Shown: positions 37,027 to 46,207 of the stretch, piece by piece
Numbering within the stretch: the stretch's first letter is position 1
Layout: each line of letters begins with the position of its first letter
Source: Klenkia marina
GTDB lineage: Bacteria; Actinomycetota; Actinomycetes; Mycobacteriales; Geodermatophilaceae
DNA length: 64,000 nucleotides
Assembly: GCF_900101025.1 (NCBI RefSeq)
Contig: NZ_FMUH01000004.1
Coordinates: 310,001-374,000 of the forward strand
Direction: 5' to 3'
The notes under the pieces: model-generated
Seen by the model: the letters and a program-made list of their open reading frames with translations, nothing else
The model's database searches: none
What the model was told of the DNA's origin: nothing
Made by a program: the position numbers and the translations under genes

Positions 37027-37748
37027 GGATCGACGTCCTCACGATCTTCCCCGAGTACCTGGCGCCGCTCGGCCAGGCGCTGCTGGGCAAGGCCGCGGCC
37101 AAGGGCCTCGTGGAGATCGGCGTGCACGACCTGCGCCGCTGGACCGACGACGTGCACCGCACCGTGGACGACAGCCCCTACGGCGGTGGACCGGGCATGG
37201 TCATGCGCCCCGAGCCGTGGGGCCGGGCGCTGGCCGAGGTCCGCCGTCCCGGCACCCGCCTGGTCGTGCCCACCCCCGCCGGTCGACCGTTCACCCAGGC
37301 CGTGGCCGCGCAGTGGGCCACCGAGCCCGGGCTGGTCTTCGCCTGCGGGCGCTACGAGGGCATCGACCAGCGGGCGGTCGACGACGCCGCCGCGCACGGC
37401 CCGGTGTCCGAGGTCAGCATCGGCGACTACGTGCTGGCGGGGGGCGAGTCCGCCGTCCTGGTGATGGTCGAGGCGGTGAGCCGGTTCATCCCGGGTGTGG
37501 TGGGCAACGCCGAGTCCGTCGAGCTCGACTCGCACGCCGACGGCCTGCTCGAGGGGCCCTCCTACACCCGGCCGGCGGTCTGGCGGGGCCACGAGGTGCC
37601 GCCGGTGCTGCTGTCGGGCGACCACGCCGCGATCGCCCGCTGGCGGCGGGCGGAGTCCCTCCGGCGCACCGCCGACCGTCGCCCCGACCTGCTGGCCGGG
37701 GTCGAGCTCACCGCGGCCGACCGGGCCGCGCTGGACGCCGACGCGTGA
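37023..37748 (+). CDS. trmD: tRNA (guanine(37)-N(1))-methyltransferase
   Basis: SPOUT-class enzyme making m1G37 next to the anticodon, which prevents +1 frameshifting. The 241-residue protein has RIDVLTIFPEYLAPL at the start, DDSPYGGGPGMVM near residue 49, CGRYEGIDQR near 115 and the trefoil-knot SAM loop SIGDYVLAGGE near 135. GTG 37023 overlaps the rimM stop; its own stop overlaps the NUDIX gene by four bases. Confidence 0.97.
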   Translation: MRIDVLTIFPEYLAPLGQALLGKAAAKGLVEIGVHDLRRWTDDVHRTVDDSPYGGGPGMVMRPEPWGRALAEVRRPGTRLVVPTPAGRPFTQAVAAQWATEPGLVFACGRYEGIDQRAVDDAAAHGPVSEVSIGDYVLAGGESAVLVMVEAVSRFIPGVVGNAESVELDSHADGLLEGPSYTRPAVWRGHEVPPVLLSGDHAAIARWRRAESLRRTADRRPDLLAGVELTAADRAALDADA

Positions 37749-38263
37749 GCGCCGTGCCCCGCGGCGTCCCGCCGTGGGTGCGGCCGACCGCCCGGGTCGT
37801 CGTCCTCGCGCCCGACGGTCGCGTGCTGCTGCTCGGCGCCCGCCTGACCGGCCCGGACGCCGTCCCCGGCGACGTGCTGTTCTGGGCCACCCCCGGAGGC
37901 GGGGTGGAGGAGGGCGAGTCCGTGCGCGTGGCGGCGGCCCGGGAGCTCGCCGAGGAGGTGGGCCTGGTCGTGGCGCCCGAGGCGCTGGAGGGCCCGGTGT
38001 GGATGCGGCGGCACGTGGGCCGGTTCGGCGACCAGGAGATCGACAGCCGCGAGACCTTCTTCGTGCTGCGCGACGTCGAGCACGTCGTGGTGCCCGGCGC
38101 CCGCACCGAGCTCGAGGTGCGCGCCGACGAGCCGCACCGCTGGTGGAGCGCGTCCGAGGTCGCGGCCTCCGCCGAGGCGTTCGCCCCGCGCGAGCTGGCC
38201 GAGCTGCTGCCCGAGGTGCTCTCCGGGCCGTGGACCGGGCCCCCGCGGTTCGTCGACGGCTGA
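37745..38263 (+). CDS. NUDIX hydrolase
   Basis: A 172-residue pyrophosphohydrolase. The Nudix box is complete: GGGVEEGESVRVAAARELAE followed by EVGL, near residue 54-75. The N-terminal RPTARVVVLAPDGRVLLLGA strand and the later EIDSRETFFVLR are typical. The substrate cannot be predicted. It is coupled to trmD by a GTGA overlap and inserted before rplS. Confidence 0.92.
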   Translation: MSAVPRGVPPWVRPTARVVVLAPDGRVLLLGARLTGPDAVPGDVLFWATPGGGVEEGESVRVAAARELAEEVGLVVAPEALEGPVWMRRHVGRFGDQEIDSRETFFVLRDVEHVVVPGARTELEVRADEPHRWWSASEVAASAEAFAPRELAELLPEVLSGPWTGPPRFVDG

Positions 38264-38434
38264 CATCACAGGGCCGCTGCGCCACGGCGGCCGAGGATGT
38301 GGCAGAGTAGAGGACTGCTGCTGCCGCTCTGCTCCGAGCGCGGCGCCCCGGACCACCTGTCCGAGGTCACCGCTGCGCCCCCCGGGCCGCGGGCAGCCCG
38401 AGTACAGACACCGCTAGGACTGAGGACAGCTGCG

Positions 38435-38800
38435 ATGAACACCCTGGACGCCCTCGACGCCGAGTCGTTGCGCAACGACATCCCCGACTTCCGCCCCGGT
38501 GACACCGTGAAGGTGCACGTGCGCGTCATCGAGGGCACCCGCTCGCGCATCCAGGTCTTCCAGGGCGTCATCCTGCGTCGCCAGGGTGGCGGGGTCCGCG
38601 AGACCTTCACCGTCCGCAAGGTGAGCTTCGGCGTCGGCGTGGAGCGCACCTTCCCGGTGCACACCCCCGTCGTGGAGAAGATCGAGGTGCTGACCCGCGG
38701 TGACGTCCGCCGGGCCAAGCTCTACTACCTCCGCGACCTGCGCGGCAAGGCCGCCAAGATCAAGGAGAAGCGCGAGGTCCGCGAGGCCGTCGCCCGCTGA
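38435..38800 (+). CDS. rplS: 50S ribosomal protein L19
   Basis: A 121-residue protein at the 30S-50S interface. It has [19 protein letters not shown] near residue 18, [20 protein letters not shown] near 40 and the C-terminal [20 protein letters not shown]. The 171 bases upstream are free of genes and probably hold its promoter. A perfect hairpin follows at 38826-38860. Confidence 0.98.
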   Translation: MNTLDALDAESLRNDIPDFRPGDTVKVHVRVIEGTRSRIQVFQGVILRRQGGGVRETFTVRKVSFGVGVERTFPVHTPVVEKIEVLTRGDVRRAKLYYLRDLRGKAAKIKEKREVREAVAR

Positions 38801-38825
38801 CCCCAGCGCCCCAGCACGACCCCCG

Positions 38826-38860
38826 GGACGGCCCGGCTGCGACACGCAGCCGGGCCGTCC
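38826..38860 (+). terminator. Perfect hairpin terminator after rplS
   Basis: A 15-bp perfect stem (38826-38840 and 38846-38860) with loop GACAC, 25 bases after the rplS stop. No T-run follows. It separates the ribosomal cluster from lepB, which has its own promoter-like site. Confidence 0.75.
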
Positions 38861-38891
38861 TGCGTCGTGGGCTGCCCGCCCGGGCGGACCG

Positions 38892-38897
38892 TAGGCT
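38892..38897 (+). promoter_or_regulatory. Candidate -10 for lepB (leaderless arrangement)
   Basis: TAGGCT, eight bases before the lepB ATG at 38906, after the rplS terminator; no ribosome-binding site between. Confidence 0.45.
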
Positions 38898-38905
38898 GAC
38901 CGGCG

Positions 38906-39823
38906 ATGAGCACCGACCGGCCGACGGGGCCCGCCGACGACGAGACCGCCGGTCACCGGGCCGAGGGCGGCGCGGACGAGGTGCGGGTGGGCCGGTTCTC
39001 CCGACGCGCCCGCCGCCGCGACCGCGAGGAGCAGAAGAAGAGCTCGCTGCTGCGCGAGCTGCCCGTGCTGCTCGTCGTCGCCTTCGTGCTGGCGCTGCTG
39101 GTCAAGACCTTCCTCGTGCAGGCGTTCTTCATCCCGTCCGGGTCGATGGAGCAGACCCTGCACGGCTGCACCGGCTGCACCGGCGACCGCGTGCTGGTCA
39201 CCAAGCCGCCCTACTGGTTCTCCGATCCCGAACCCGGGGACATCGTCGTGTTCCAGGGCCCCGACACCTGGACCCCCGAGGTGCAGGTCGCCGAACCCGA
39301 CAACTGGTTCTCCTCCGCCGCGCTCTTCCTGGGCCGGGCCATCGGTGTGGCCCCGCCCAGCGAGGACGACTACGTCAAGCGGGTCATCGCCACCGGTGGG
39401 CAGACCGTGCAGTGCTGCGACGAGCAGGGCCGCATCCTCGTCGACGGCGAACCCCTCGACGAGCCCTACATCTACGAGAACAACCCGCTGGAGTCCCGGA
39501 GCTTCGGCCCCGTCGTCGTCCCGGAGGGCCGGCTGTGGGTGATGGGCGACCACCGGTCGGCATCGGCGGACTCCCGCTCCCACGTCGGCGACCAGTACGC
39601 CGGCACCATCGGCGTGGACGACGTCATCGGCAAGGCCTCGGTCATCGTGTGGCCGTTCTCCCGCTTCGCGTTCCTGGACAGCCCCGACATCCAGCAGCAG
39701 CAGGCGGCGGGGGCGAGCGTGACGCCGGTGCAGGCCGACGTGGTCGCCGCGGCCCCGCTCCTGCTCGGCCTGGCCGGGGCGGTCCCGGTCGCGGCCCGGC
39801 GGCGACGGCGCCGCCACCGCTGA
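38906..39823 (+). CDS. lepB: Signal peptidase I
   Basis: Membrane serine protease that removes Sec/Tat signal peptides. The 305-residue protein has a charged cytoplasmic N-terminus, a membrane helix near residues 52-72, then the catalytic Ser80 in IPSGSMEQTL and the general-base Lys158 in DDYVKRVIATGG, plus GDHRSASADSRSHVG box E near 213. A second hydrophobic helix near the C-terminus (AAAPLLLGLAGAVPVAA) followed by an Arg/His tail gives a second membrane anchor. Cysteines in CTGCTGD and VQCCDE may form extracytoplasmic disulphides. Confidence 0.96.
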   Translation: MSTDRPTGPADDETAGHRAEGGADEVRVGRFSRRARRRDREEQKKSSLLRELPVLLVVAFVLALLVKTFLVQAFFIPSGSMEQTLHGCTGCTGDRVLVTKPPYWFSDPEPGDIVVFQGPDTWTPEVQVAEPDNWFSSAALFLGRAIGVAPPSEDDYVKRVIATGGQTVQCCDEQGRILVDGEPLDEPYIYENNPLESRSFGPVVVPEGRLWVMGDHRSASADSRSHVGDQYAGTIGVDDVIGKASVIVWPFSRFAFLDSPDIQQQQAAGASVTPVQADVVAAAPLLLGLAGAVPVAARRRRRRHR

Positions 39824-39850
39824 TCGGCCGCCATTCCCCGGAATGGTGAT

Positions 39851-39881
39851 GGTGATTCTGCCGATCCCTGAGAAAATCACC
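39851..39881. promoter_or_regulatory. Inverted repeat upstream of the LuxR-like gene
   Basis: GGTGATT (39851-39857) and AATCACC (39875-39881) form a perfect 7-bp inverted repeat with a 17-base spacer in a markedly more AT-rich 120-base region. It lies about 80-107 bases before the start at 39958, so it could be an operator. A shorter CCATTCC/GGAATGG dyad precedes it at 39831-39846. Confidence 0.4.
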
Positions 39882-39957
39882 AAGAAGTGTTCAAGCACCC
39901 GGTCGGGTGAGTCGATGAATGGTCTGTCAGTCATCGCACTCGATCGGAGAAATCGCA

Positions 39958-40686
39958 ATGTCCAGCTCCTCGGCCGGAACGACCCGCGGCGTCACCCGCG
40001 TTCTGCTGCTCGCTGACGCCCCGGTCCTGCGCCGCGGCCTGGTCAGCATGATCAACGAGACCGCCGGCATGCAGGCCGTCGGTGTCCCCGGCGAGCTGCG
40101 CCGGGCGCTCACCCTCGTCGAGTCCGCCCGCCCCGACGCCGTCGTCGTCGAGCTGGGCTCCGGCCGGGCCGCCACGCTGAACGTCTGCCGCGACCTCCGT
40201 CGCCGCTACCCCCGGGTCGCGATCGTCGCCCTGGGCACCTCCGAGGACCCGGCCGTGGTCAACGAGGCCCTCGCGGCCGGTGTCCGCGGCTACCTGCTCA
40301 TGAACACCTCGCCCACGCTGCTGGGCTGGTCGGTCCTGGCCGCCCGGGCCGGCCGCACCGTGGTGGACCCCCAGATCCGCCGGGTCGAGCCCAGCGAGGT
40401 CGTCGTCGCCAAGGAGCTCACCCCCTCCGTGCCGCTGACCCGCCGCGAGTCCGACGTCCTCGACGAGCTCATCCAGGGCCAGAGCAACCGGGCCATCGGC
40501 CGCAACCTGTTCATCAGCGAGGACACCGTCAAGAGCCACGTCAAGGCCATCCTGCGCAAGCTGGGTGCCCGCGACCGCGCCCACGCCGTCTCGCTGGTGC
40601 TGTCGGCCCGCAACGGCGGCGCCTGCTCCTGCTCCCACGGCCACGCCGCGGAGACCGTCCGCGACGCCGAGGACGCCACCGTCTGA
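39958..40686 (+). CDS. Orphan LuxR-family regulator with degenerate receiver domain
   Basis: A 242-residue protein shaped like a NarL/LuxR response regulator. The receiver-like half (VTRVLLLADAPVLRRGLVS) keeps the fold, but the phospho-acceptor Asp is Glu65 (RPDAVVVELGSG), the second acidic-pocket Asp is Ala21, and the conserved Lys is Met115 (GVRGYLLMNT). The HTH is complete: LTRRESDVLDELIQGQSN, then SEDTVKSHVKAILRKLGARD near residue 170-218. A Cys/His tail, ACSCSHGHA, follows near 226. No histidine kinase adjoins. The start ATG follows GGAGA. Phosphorylation-independent control is inferred. Confidence 0.9.
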   Translation: MSSSSAGTTRGVTRVLLLADAPVLRRGLVSMINETAGMQAVGVPGELRRALTLVESARPDAVVVELGSGRAATLNVCRDLRRRYPRVAIVALGTSEDPAVVNEALAAGVRGYLLMNTSPTLLGWSVLAARAGRTVVDPQIRRVEPSEVVVAKELTPSVPLTRRESDVLDELIQGQSNRAIGRNLFISEDTVKSHVKAILRKLGARDRAHAVSLVLSARNGGACSCSHGHAAETVRDAEDATV

Positions 40687-40761
40687 CCCCCTCCCCGCGG
40701 TCGGGGCGTCCGCCTCCTCGGCGCCCCGGCCGCACCCCCTCCCGCTCACCCCCCGGTCCCC

Positions 40762-40792
40762 GAGCCGGTCCCCGTCGTCCGGGGGCCGGCTC
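40762..40792 (+). terminator. Hairpin after the LuxR-like gene
   Basis: A 13-bp stem with one G-T/U wobble (40762-40774 and 40780-40792) and loop TCGTC, 76 bases after the stop codon and just before the rnhB promoter-like site. Confidence 0.55.
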
Positions 40793-40803
40793 GTGCCGCG
40801 TCG

Positions 40804-40809
40804 TAGGCT
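40804..40809 (+). promoter_or_regulatory. Candidate -10 for rnhB (leaderless arrangement)
   Basis: TAGGCT, nine bases before the rnhB ATG at 40819, directly after a terminator-like hairpin. Confidence 0.4.
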
Positions 40810-40818
40810 CGGACGGCG

Positions 40819-41565
40819 ATGACCCCACCCGCCCGCCCCGCCACGAAGCCTGCTCCGACCCGCGCTCCCGATGCCCTCTGGACCATGGAGGGCTCCCTGC
40901 GCCGCCGCGGGTTCACCGCGGTGGCCGGCGCCGACGAGGCCGGCCGGGGTGCCTGCGCCGGGCCGCTGGTCGCGGCCGCGTGCATCCTCCCGGCCGGAAG
41001 ACGGGGGCGCGTCCCCGGTCTGGCCGACTCCAAGCTGCTCACCCCGGCCACCCGCGAACGCGTCTACGCCGAGGTCGTCGCCCGGGCCGTCGCGTGGTCG
41101 GTCGTCGTGGTCGACGTCCCCGAGCTCGACGCGCGCGGCATGCACGTCACCAACATCGAGGCCCTGCGCCGGGCGGTCAGCACGTTGTCGGTGACCCCCG
41201 ACTACGTGCTCACCGACGGGTTCCCGGTGAGCGGGCTGGCCCAGCCCACGCTCGCCGTCTGGAAGGGCGACCGCGTCTCCGCGTGCGTGGCCGCGGCGTC
41301 GGTGCTGGCCAAGGTCACCCGCGACCGGATGATGGTCGACCTGCACCACCGGTTCCCGCACTACGAGTTCGACGTGCACAAGGGCTACATCACCGACCTG
41401 CACACCGCCGCGCTGGACAGTTTCGGGCCCTGCCCCGAGCACCGGCACCGCTTCGTCAACGTCGCCCGCGCCCGCGATGCGCACGCCGCCCGGACCCGCG
41501 GCGGGGTGATGGTCGATGATGGTGCGGTGCACCCGTCCCCGACGCCCGTGGAGGTCCCGCGATGA
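40819..41565 (+). CDS. rnhB: Ribonuclease HII
   Basis: Removes ribonucleotides and RNA primers from DNA. The 248-residue enzyme has VAGADEAGRGACAGPLVAAA near residue 35 with the catalytic Asp-Glu, TDGFPVSG near 133 with another catalytic Asp, and AASVLAKVTRDRMM near 158. The first 25 residues and last 20 are Pro/Ala-rich and variable. It overlaps the DUF2469 gene by four bases (ATGA), the standard actinobacterial pair. Confidence 0.96.
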   Translation: MTPPARPATKPAPTRAPDALWTMEGSLRRRGFTAVAGADEAGRGACAGPLVAAACILPAGRRGRVPGLADSKLLTPATRERVYAEVVARAVAWSVVVVDVPELDARGMHVTNIEALRRAVSTLSVTPDYVLTDGFPVSGLAQPTLAVWKGDRVSACVAAASVLAKVTRDRMMVDLHHRFPHYEFDVHKGYITDLHTAALDSFGPCPEHRHRFVNVARARDAHAARTRGGVMVDDGAVHPSPTPVEVPR

Positions 41566-41882
41566 GCACCGAGGACCTCGAGAAGTACGAGACCGAGATG
41601 GAGCTGCAGCTCTACCGGGAGTACAAGGACATCGTCCGGCAGTTCTCCTACGTGGTGGAGACCGAGCGGCGGTTCTACCTGGCCAACTCGGTCGACCTGC
41701 AGGTGCGGGAGGCCGGCGGCGAGGTCTTCTTCGAGCTGAAGCTCTCCGACGCCTGGGTGTGGGACATGTACCGCCCGGCGCGCTTCGTGAAGAACGTGCG
41801 GGTCGTGACGTTCAAGGACGTCAACGTCGAGGAGCTGGACAAGCCCGACCTCGAGCTGCCGGACAACCCGCGCATCACCTGA
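41562..41882 (+). CDS. DUF2469 family protein
   Basis: A 106-residue protein found almost only in actinobacteria directly after rnhB. The sequence [20 protein letters not shown] and [20 protein letters not shown] is typical, as is [19 protein letters not shown]. It is acidic and soluble. Function unknown. Confidence 0.93.
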   Translation: MSTEDLEKYETEMELQLYREYKDIVRQFSYVVETERRFYLANSVDLQVREAGGEVFFELKLSDAWVWDMYRPARFVKNVRVVTFKDVNVEELDKPDLELPDNPRIT

Positions 41883-41915
41883 TGCCCTAGCAGGTCGGGG
41901 CCCGGCGCGCTGCCC

Positions 41916-41944
41916 GTCGTCCACATCCGGGGGCGTCGTCCACA
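41916..41944. repeat. Short direct repeat before yraN
   Basis: GTCGTCCACA occurs at 41916-41925 and again at 41935-41944, one repeat per 19 bases (about two helical turns). Such spacing could be two binding sites on one face of the DNA; no known motif was recognised. Confidence 0.3.
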
Positions 41945-41959
41945 GAACGTCGCCGGGTG

Positions 41960-41989
41960 CACCGTCGGGGCCCGCCGTCGCCGACGGTG
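41960..41989 (+). terminator. Hairpin immediately upstream of yraN
   Basis: A perfect 9-bp stem CACCGTCGG / CCGACGGTG (41960-41968, 41981-41989) with a 12-base loop ends five bases before the yraN GTG. It could terminate the rnhB-DUF2469 transcript or affect yraN translation. Confidence 0.4.
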
Positions 41990-41994
41990 GGCCG

Positions 41995-42372
41995 GTGCAC
42001 CCGACACCCCCCACCCCTGCTGGACGGCGCGCCGAGCTGGGCGCCCGCGGCGAGCAGCTCGCGGTCGACCACCTCACCGCCGCCGGGCTGACCGTCCTGG
42101 ACCGCAACTGGCGGTCGGGCCGCGGCGAGCTCGACGTCGTCGCCCGCGACCAGGACGCCATCGTGTTCTGCGAGGTCAAGACCCGCTCGGGCACCGGGTA
42201 CGGCAGCCCGGTCGAGGCGGTGACGCCCGCCAAGCAGGCCCGGCTGCGGGCCCTGGCCGGTCGGTGGCTCGACGAGCACCGGGAGCACGCGCCCCGGCTG
42301 CGCTTCGACGTGGTCGGCGTGCTCCTGGTCGGCGGGCGGGCCGAGGTCGAGCACCTGCGCGGGGCGTTCTGA
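41995..42372 (+). CDS. YraN (UPF0102) family protein
   Basis: A 125-residue protein with the Holliday-junction-resolvase-like nuclease fold. [17 protein letters not shown] near residue 16, the acidic [19 protein letters not shown] (containing the Asp, Glu and Lys of a PD-(D/E)xK-type site) near 43, and [14 protein letters not shown] follow. Nuclease activity is not established for the family. GTG 41995; its stop overlaps the yifB start (TGATG). Confidence 0.93.
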   Translation: MHPTPPTPAGRRAELGARGEQLAVDHLTAAGLTVLDRNWRSGRGELDVVARDQDAIVFCEVKTRSGTGYGSPVEAVTPAKQARLRALAGRWLDEHREHAPRLRFDVVGVLLVGGRAEVEHLRGAF

Positions 42373-43895
42373 TGGGCCAGGCCCGCACGTGGTCCGTGGG
42401 TCTGGTCGGCGTCGCCGGGGCGCTGGTGGAGGTCGCCGTCGACGACGCCCGGGGAGCGCCGGGGTTGTCCCTCGTCGGCCTGCCCGACGCGGTGGTGCGG
42501 CAGTCGGTCGACCGGGTGCGCGCCGCGGTGCGGCGGTGCGGGTGGGGCTTCCCCGACGGCCGGGTGACCATCTCGTTGTCCCCGGCCGCGATGCCCAAGC
42601 AGGGGGCCGGCTTCGACCTCGCCCTGGCGGTCGCCGCCCTGGCCGCCACCGGCCGCACGGCGCTGCGCGACGTCGACCGGCAGGTGTTCCTGGGGGAGGT
42701 CGGCCTCGATGGCTCGCTCCGCGCGGTGCGCGGTGTGCTGCCGGGCGTCCTGGCCGCCCGGGCGGGCGGCTTCGGCACCGTGGTCGTCCCCGCGGCCAAC
42801 GCCGACGAGGCCGCGCTCGTGCCCGGGGTCGCGGTGCTGGCCGCCGACCACCTGCGCGACGTGGTCGAGCACCTCCGGCGGTCGGGGCGGTCCCTGCCGG
42901 CCCACCGGCCCGGTGCACCGCCGGCGTCGCTCCCCGGCCCGGACCTGTCCGACGTCGTCGGCCAGGCCACCGGTCGGCGCGCGGTGGAGGTGGCCGCCGC
43001 CGGCGGTCACCACCTGTTCCTCACCGGCCCACCGGGTGCCGGCAAGACCATGCTGGCCGAGCGGCTGCCGGGCCTGCTCCCGCCGCTGCACGACGACGTC
43101 GCCACGGAGGTCACGGCGGTGGCCTCGGTCGCCGGCACCCTGCCCCCGGGTGCGGCGCTCATCCGCCGCCCGCCGTTCGAGGCGCCCCACCACTCGGCCT
43201 CGGCGGTGAGCCTCGTGGGCGGGGGCTCGGGGCAGATCCGCCCGGGGTCGTTGTCCCGGGCGCACGGCGGCGTGCTCTTCCTCGACGAGGCCCCCGAGTT
43301 CCCGCGCACGGTGCTCGACGCCCTGCGCCAGCCGCTCGAGCGGGGCGCGGTCACCATCCACCGGGCGCACGGGTCGGCCACCTTCCCGTGCCGGGCCCAG
43401 CTCGTGCTGGCCGCCAACCCCTGCCCGTGCGCCTCGCCGGCCGGTGACGCGGCCTGCACCTGCGGTTCCCTGGAACGCCGGCGCTACCAGGCCCGGCTGT
43501 CGGGCCCGCTGCTGGACCGGGTCGACCTCCGGGTGCAGCTGCCCCCGGTGACCCGGGCCGCTTGGCTGCACGGGCTGGCCGTGCCGGAGTCCACCGCCGT
43601 GGTCGCCGAGCGCGTGCGGGTGGCCCGCGCCGCGGCGGGGGAGCGGATGGCCGGTACGGGCCTGACCACCACGGCGCAGGTGCCCGGGCGGATGCTGCGC
43701 GAGCGGTGGCCGCTGCCCCGGGGTGCCCTCGCACTGGCTGAGCTGGCCCTCGAGCGCGGGGCGTTGTCGGTGCGGGGGCTGGACCGCGTCGTGCGGGTGT
43801 CCTGGACCCTCGCCGACCTGGCCGGGCGCACGGTGCCCGGCCCCGAGGAGGTCGGCGAGGCCCTCGGGTTGCGGCTGGCGGGGGCCGCGGCATGA
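42372..43895 (+). CDS. YifB/ComM family Mg-chelatase-like AAA+ ATPase
   Basis: A 507-residue ATPase related to ComM, a helicase promoting branch migration during natural transformation in other bacteria. An N-terminal Lon-protease-like domain ([19 protein letters not shown]) precedes Walker [16 protein letters not shown] near residue 218, [20 protein letters not shown] near 300 and a Cys-rich [15 protein letters not shown] near 351. Location between yraN and dprA supports a role in DNA uptake or recombination. It overlaps dprA by four bases. Confidence 0.94.
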   Translation: MGQARTWSVGLVGVAGALVEVAVDDARGAPGLSLVGLPDAVVRQSVDRVRAAVRRCGWGFPDGRVTISLSPAAMPKQGAGFDLALAVAALAATGRTALRDVDRQVFLGEVGLDGSLRAVRGVLPGVLAARAGGFGTVVVPAANADEAALVPGVAVLAADHLRDVVEHLRRSGRSLPAHRPGAPPASLPGPDLSDVVGQATGRRAVEVAAAGGHHLFLTGPPGAGKTMLAERLPGLLPPLHDDVATEVTAVASVAGTLPPGAALIRRPPFEAPHHSASAVSLVGGGSGQIRPGSLSRAHGGVLFLDEAPEFPRTVLDALRQPLERGAVTIHRAHGSATFPCRAQLVLAANPCPCASPAGDAACTCGSLERRRYQARLSGPLLDRVDLRVQLPPVTRAAWLHGLAVPESTAVVAERVRVARAAAGERMAGTGLTTTAQVPGRMLRERWPLPRGALALAELALERGALSVRGLDRVVRVSWTLADLAGRTVPGPEEVGEALGLRLAGAAA

Positions 43896-45085
43896 CCGGC
43901 CCCCTGGCGGCGGCTCTCGCCGGGGACCCGGCCGACCCCGACCTCGTGCGTCGGGCTCGTGCCTGGCTGTCGCGCACCTTCGAGCCCGCCGACGCCGACG
44001 TCGTCCGCTGGGTCGGGCGCACCGGGCCCGTGGCCGCGGTGCGGGCGTTGCTGGCCGGCACGGCACCCGAGGGCGCCCGGCGTCGCGCGGCGCCCCGGGC
44101 GGGGACCGACCGGAGCCTGGACGACCTCGAGGCGGCGGCCCGCACGGGCGCCCGGTTGGTCGTGCCCGAGGACGACGAGTGGCCCCGGACGGCCCTGCAC
44201 TGCCTCGACGTCGCGCTGCACGAGCGCGGCCCGACCGGCGACCGCACGACGGCCCTGGTGCCCCCGCTCGCGCTGTGGGTCCGGGGCAGACCGCGCCTGG
44301 ACGAGCTCACCGACCGGTCGGTGGCAGTGGTGGGGTCGCGGGCCAGCAGCCCCTACGGCGACCACGTGGCCGCCGAGCTGGCCGCCGGTCTCGCCGAACG
44401 CGGCTGGACGACGGTCTCCGGTGCGGCGACCGGCATCGACGCCGCCGCGCACCGGGGGGCGCTGGCCGCGGGCAGCCCCACCGTCGCCGTGCTGGCGTGC
44501 GGGATCGACCGCGCCTACCCGCAGAGCCACCAGCGACTGCTCGCCCGCATCCTCGACGACGGCCTCGTGGTCAGCGAGTGGCCGCCCGGGTGCGCCCCGC
44601 TGGGCCACCGCTTCCTCGTGCGCAACCGGCTCATCGCCGCGCTGTCGCGCGGCACGGTGGTGGTCGAGGCGGCCGCGCGGTCGGGGTCGCTGGCGACGGC
44701 CAACCGTGCCCGGGACCTCGGCCGCCCGGTGATGGCGGTGCCGGGCCCGGTCACGGCGGCCACCAGCGTCGGGGTGCACCAACTGCTGCGCGCCGACGAG
44801 CGCGTGCGCCTGGTGACCTCGGCGGCCGAGGTGGTGGAGGCGGTCGGCCGGCTGGGCGACGACCTGGCCGAGCAGCCGGTGGGGGAGGGCACGGCGCGCG
44901 ACGACCTGGGCGAGGTGGCCCGGCGGGTGCTCGACGCCTGCCCGGTGCGGGTGGGCGTGCCGCCCGAACGGCTGGCCGCCATCGCCGGGTGCGCCGAGCT
45001 CGACGTGCTGCGGGTGCTGCCGGTGCTCGAGCTGCACGACCTCGTCGAGCGGGTGACGGGTGGCTGGCGGATCACGCGGCCCTGA
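43892..45085 (+). CDS. dprA: DNA-processing protein DprA
   Basis: A 397-residue protein that loads RecA on incoming single-stranded DNA in transformable bacteria. The Rossmann-like domain has [17 protein letters not shown] near residue 144, [16 protein letters not shown] near 176, [17 protein letters not shown] near 202 and [18 protein letters not shown] near 247. A C-terminal winged-helix-like DprA domain starts near 345. Natural competence is not shown for most actinobacteria, so its normal role may be recombination. Confidence 0.95.
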   Translation: MTGPLAAALAGDPADPDLVRRARAWLSRTFEPADADVVRWVGRTGPVAAVRALLAGTAPEGARRRAAPRAGTDRSLDDLEAAARTGARLVVPEDDEWPRTALHCLDVALHERGPTGDRTTALVPPLALWVRGRPRLDELTDRSVAVVGSRASSPYGDHVAAELAAGLAERGWTTVSGAATGIDAAAHRGALAAGSPTVAVLACGIDRAYPQSHQRLLARILDDGLVVSEWPPGCAPLGHRFLVRNRLIAALSRGTVVVEAAARSGSLATANRARDLGRPVMAVPGPVTAATSVGVHQLLRADERVRLVTSAAEVVEAVGRLGDDLAEQPVGEGTARDDLGEVARRVLDACPVRVGVPPERLAAIAGCAELDVLRVLPVLELHDLVERVTGGWRITRP

Positions 45086-45159
45086 CGGGGGCGGGGCACG
45101 ACGACCGCCCCGTCCGCCGGTCGGCCCGGGTCCCCGACCGCGGGTCGTCCCGGCGGCGT

Positions 45160-45195
45160 GGCCGGTTGACCGGCCCCCGGCGGCTCCCGCAGGCT
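45160..45195 (+). promoter_or_regulatory. Candidate xerC promoter with palindromic -35
   Basis: The dyad GGCCGGT-TG-ACCGGCC (45160-45175) contains TTGACC (45166-45171); after 18 bases comes CAGGCT (45190-45195), a weak -10, six bases before the GTG at 45202. A protein bound to the dyad would block the -35. Confidence 0.4.
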
Positions 45196-45201
45196 CGGGT
45201 G

Positions 45202-46158
45202 GTGACCAGCCGGACCGCCCAGATGCGCGCTGCCCTGCCGCCGGCGCTGGCCGAGCCGCTGGACGCCTGGGTCGAGCACCTGGACTCCGGGCGCGACCTC
45301 TCGCCCCACACGGTCCGGGCCTACACCGGGGACGTCGTGTCGCTGCTGGACCACCTGGTGCGCCGCGGCGGCGCGCGGATCACCGACCTCGACCTCGCCG
45401 CCCTGCGCAGCTGGTTGGCCCTGGGGCGCACCCGTGGCGACGGCAGGTCCACCACCGCCCGCCGGGCCGCGTCGGCGCGCAGCTTCACCGCGCACCTGCG
45501 GCGCACCGGCCTGACCGGTGAGGACATCGGCCTCCGGCTGGCCAGCCCGCGCGCGCACCGCACCCTGCCCGACGTCCTGACCGCCGACCAGGCCCGGGCG
45601 GTCGCCGAGACGCCGCGGCCGGTCGCCGAGGACGCCGGGCCCGAGGCCGGTGCCCTCGCGCTGCGCGACGCCCTCGTCGTGGACCTGCTCTACGCCACCG
45701 GCATCCGGGTCGGGGAGCTGGTCGGCCTCGACGTCGACGACGTCGACCACGGCCGGCGTCTGCTCCGCGTGCTGGGCAAGGGCCGCAAGGAGCGCAGCGT
45801 GCCCTACGGGGTCCCCGCCGAGCAGGCCCTGCGTCGCTGGCTGGATGCCGGCCGCCCGGTGCTGTCCCGCAGCGGCAGCGGACCGGCCCTGCTGCTGGGC
45901 GTGCGGGGTGGCCGCATCGACCCGCGCGAGGTGCGCCGCGTGGTGCACGCGGCCACCGCGGCTGTGCCGGGGGCACCCGAGCTCGGCCCCCACGGGCTGC
46001 GCCACTCGGCGGCCACGCACGTGCTCGAGGGGGGTGCCGACCTGCGGTCGGTCCAGGAGCTGCTGGGCCACGCTAGCCTCGCCACGACGCAGATCTACAC
46101 GCACGTGACGGTCGAGCGGCTCCGGGCGGTCCACGCCACGGCGCATCCGCGAGCCTGA
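45202..46158 (+). CDS. xerC: Tyrosine recombinase XerC
   Basis: Site-specific recombinase that resolves chromosome dimers at dif with XerD. The 318-residue protein has an N-terminal SAM-like DNA-binding domain ([20 protein letters not shown]) and the catalytic domain with Arg in [12 protein letters not shown], Lys in [23 protein letters not shown] (His and Arg), [16 protein letters not shown] (His and nucleophilic Tyr). GTG 45199 and 45202 are both possible; the latter fits the -10 spacing better. It sits between dprA and whiG as in streptomycetes. Confidence 0.94.
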   Translation: MTSRTAQMRAALPPALAEPLDAWVEHLDSGRDLSPHTVRAYTGDVVSLLDHLVRRGGARITDLDLAALRSWLALGRTRGDGRSTTARRAASARSFTAHLRRTGLTGEDIGLRLASPRAHRTLPDVLTADQARAVAETPRPVAEDAGPEAGALALRDALVVDLLYATGIRVGELVGLDVDDVDHGRRLLRVLGKGRKERSVPYGVPAEQALRRWLDAGRPVLSRSGSGPALLLGVRGGRIDPREVRRVVHAATAAVPGAPELGPHGLRHSAATHVLEGGADLRSVQELLGHASLATTQIYTHVTVERLRAVHATAHPRA

Positions 46159-46207
46159 GGAGGAGCACCGGTGACGGGGACGACGGGCACTGCTGGGGGA
46201 CGACTCC

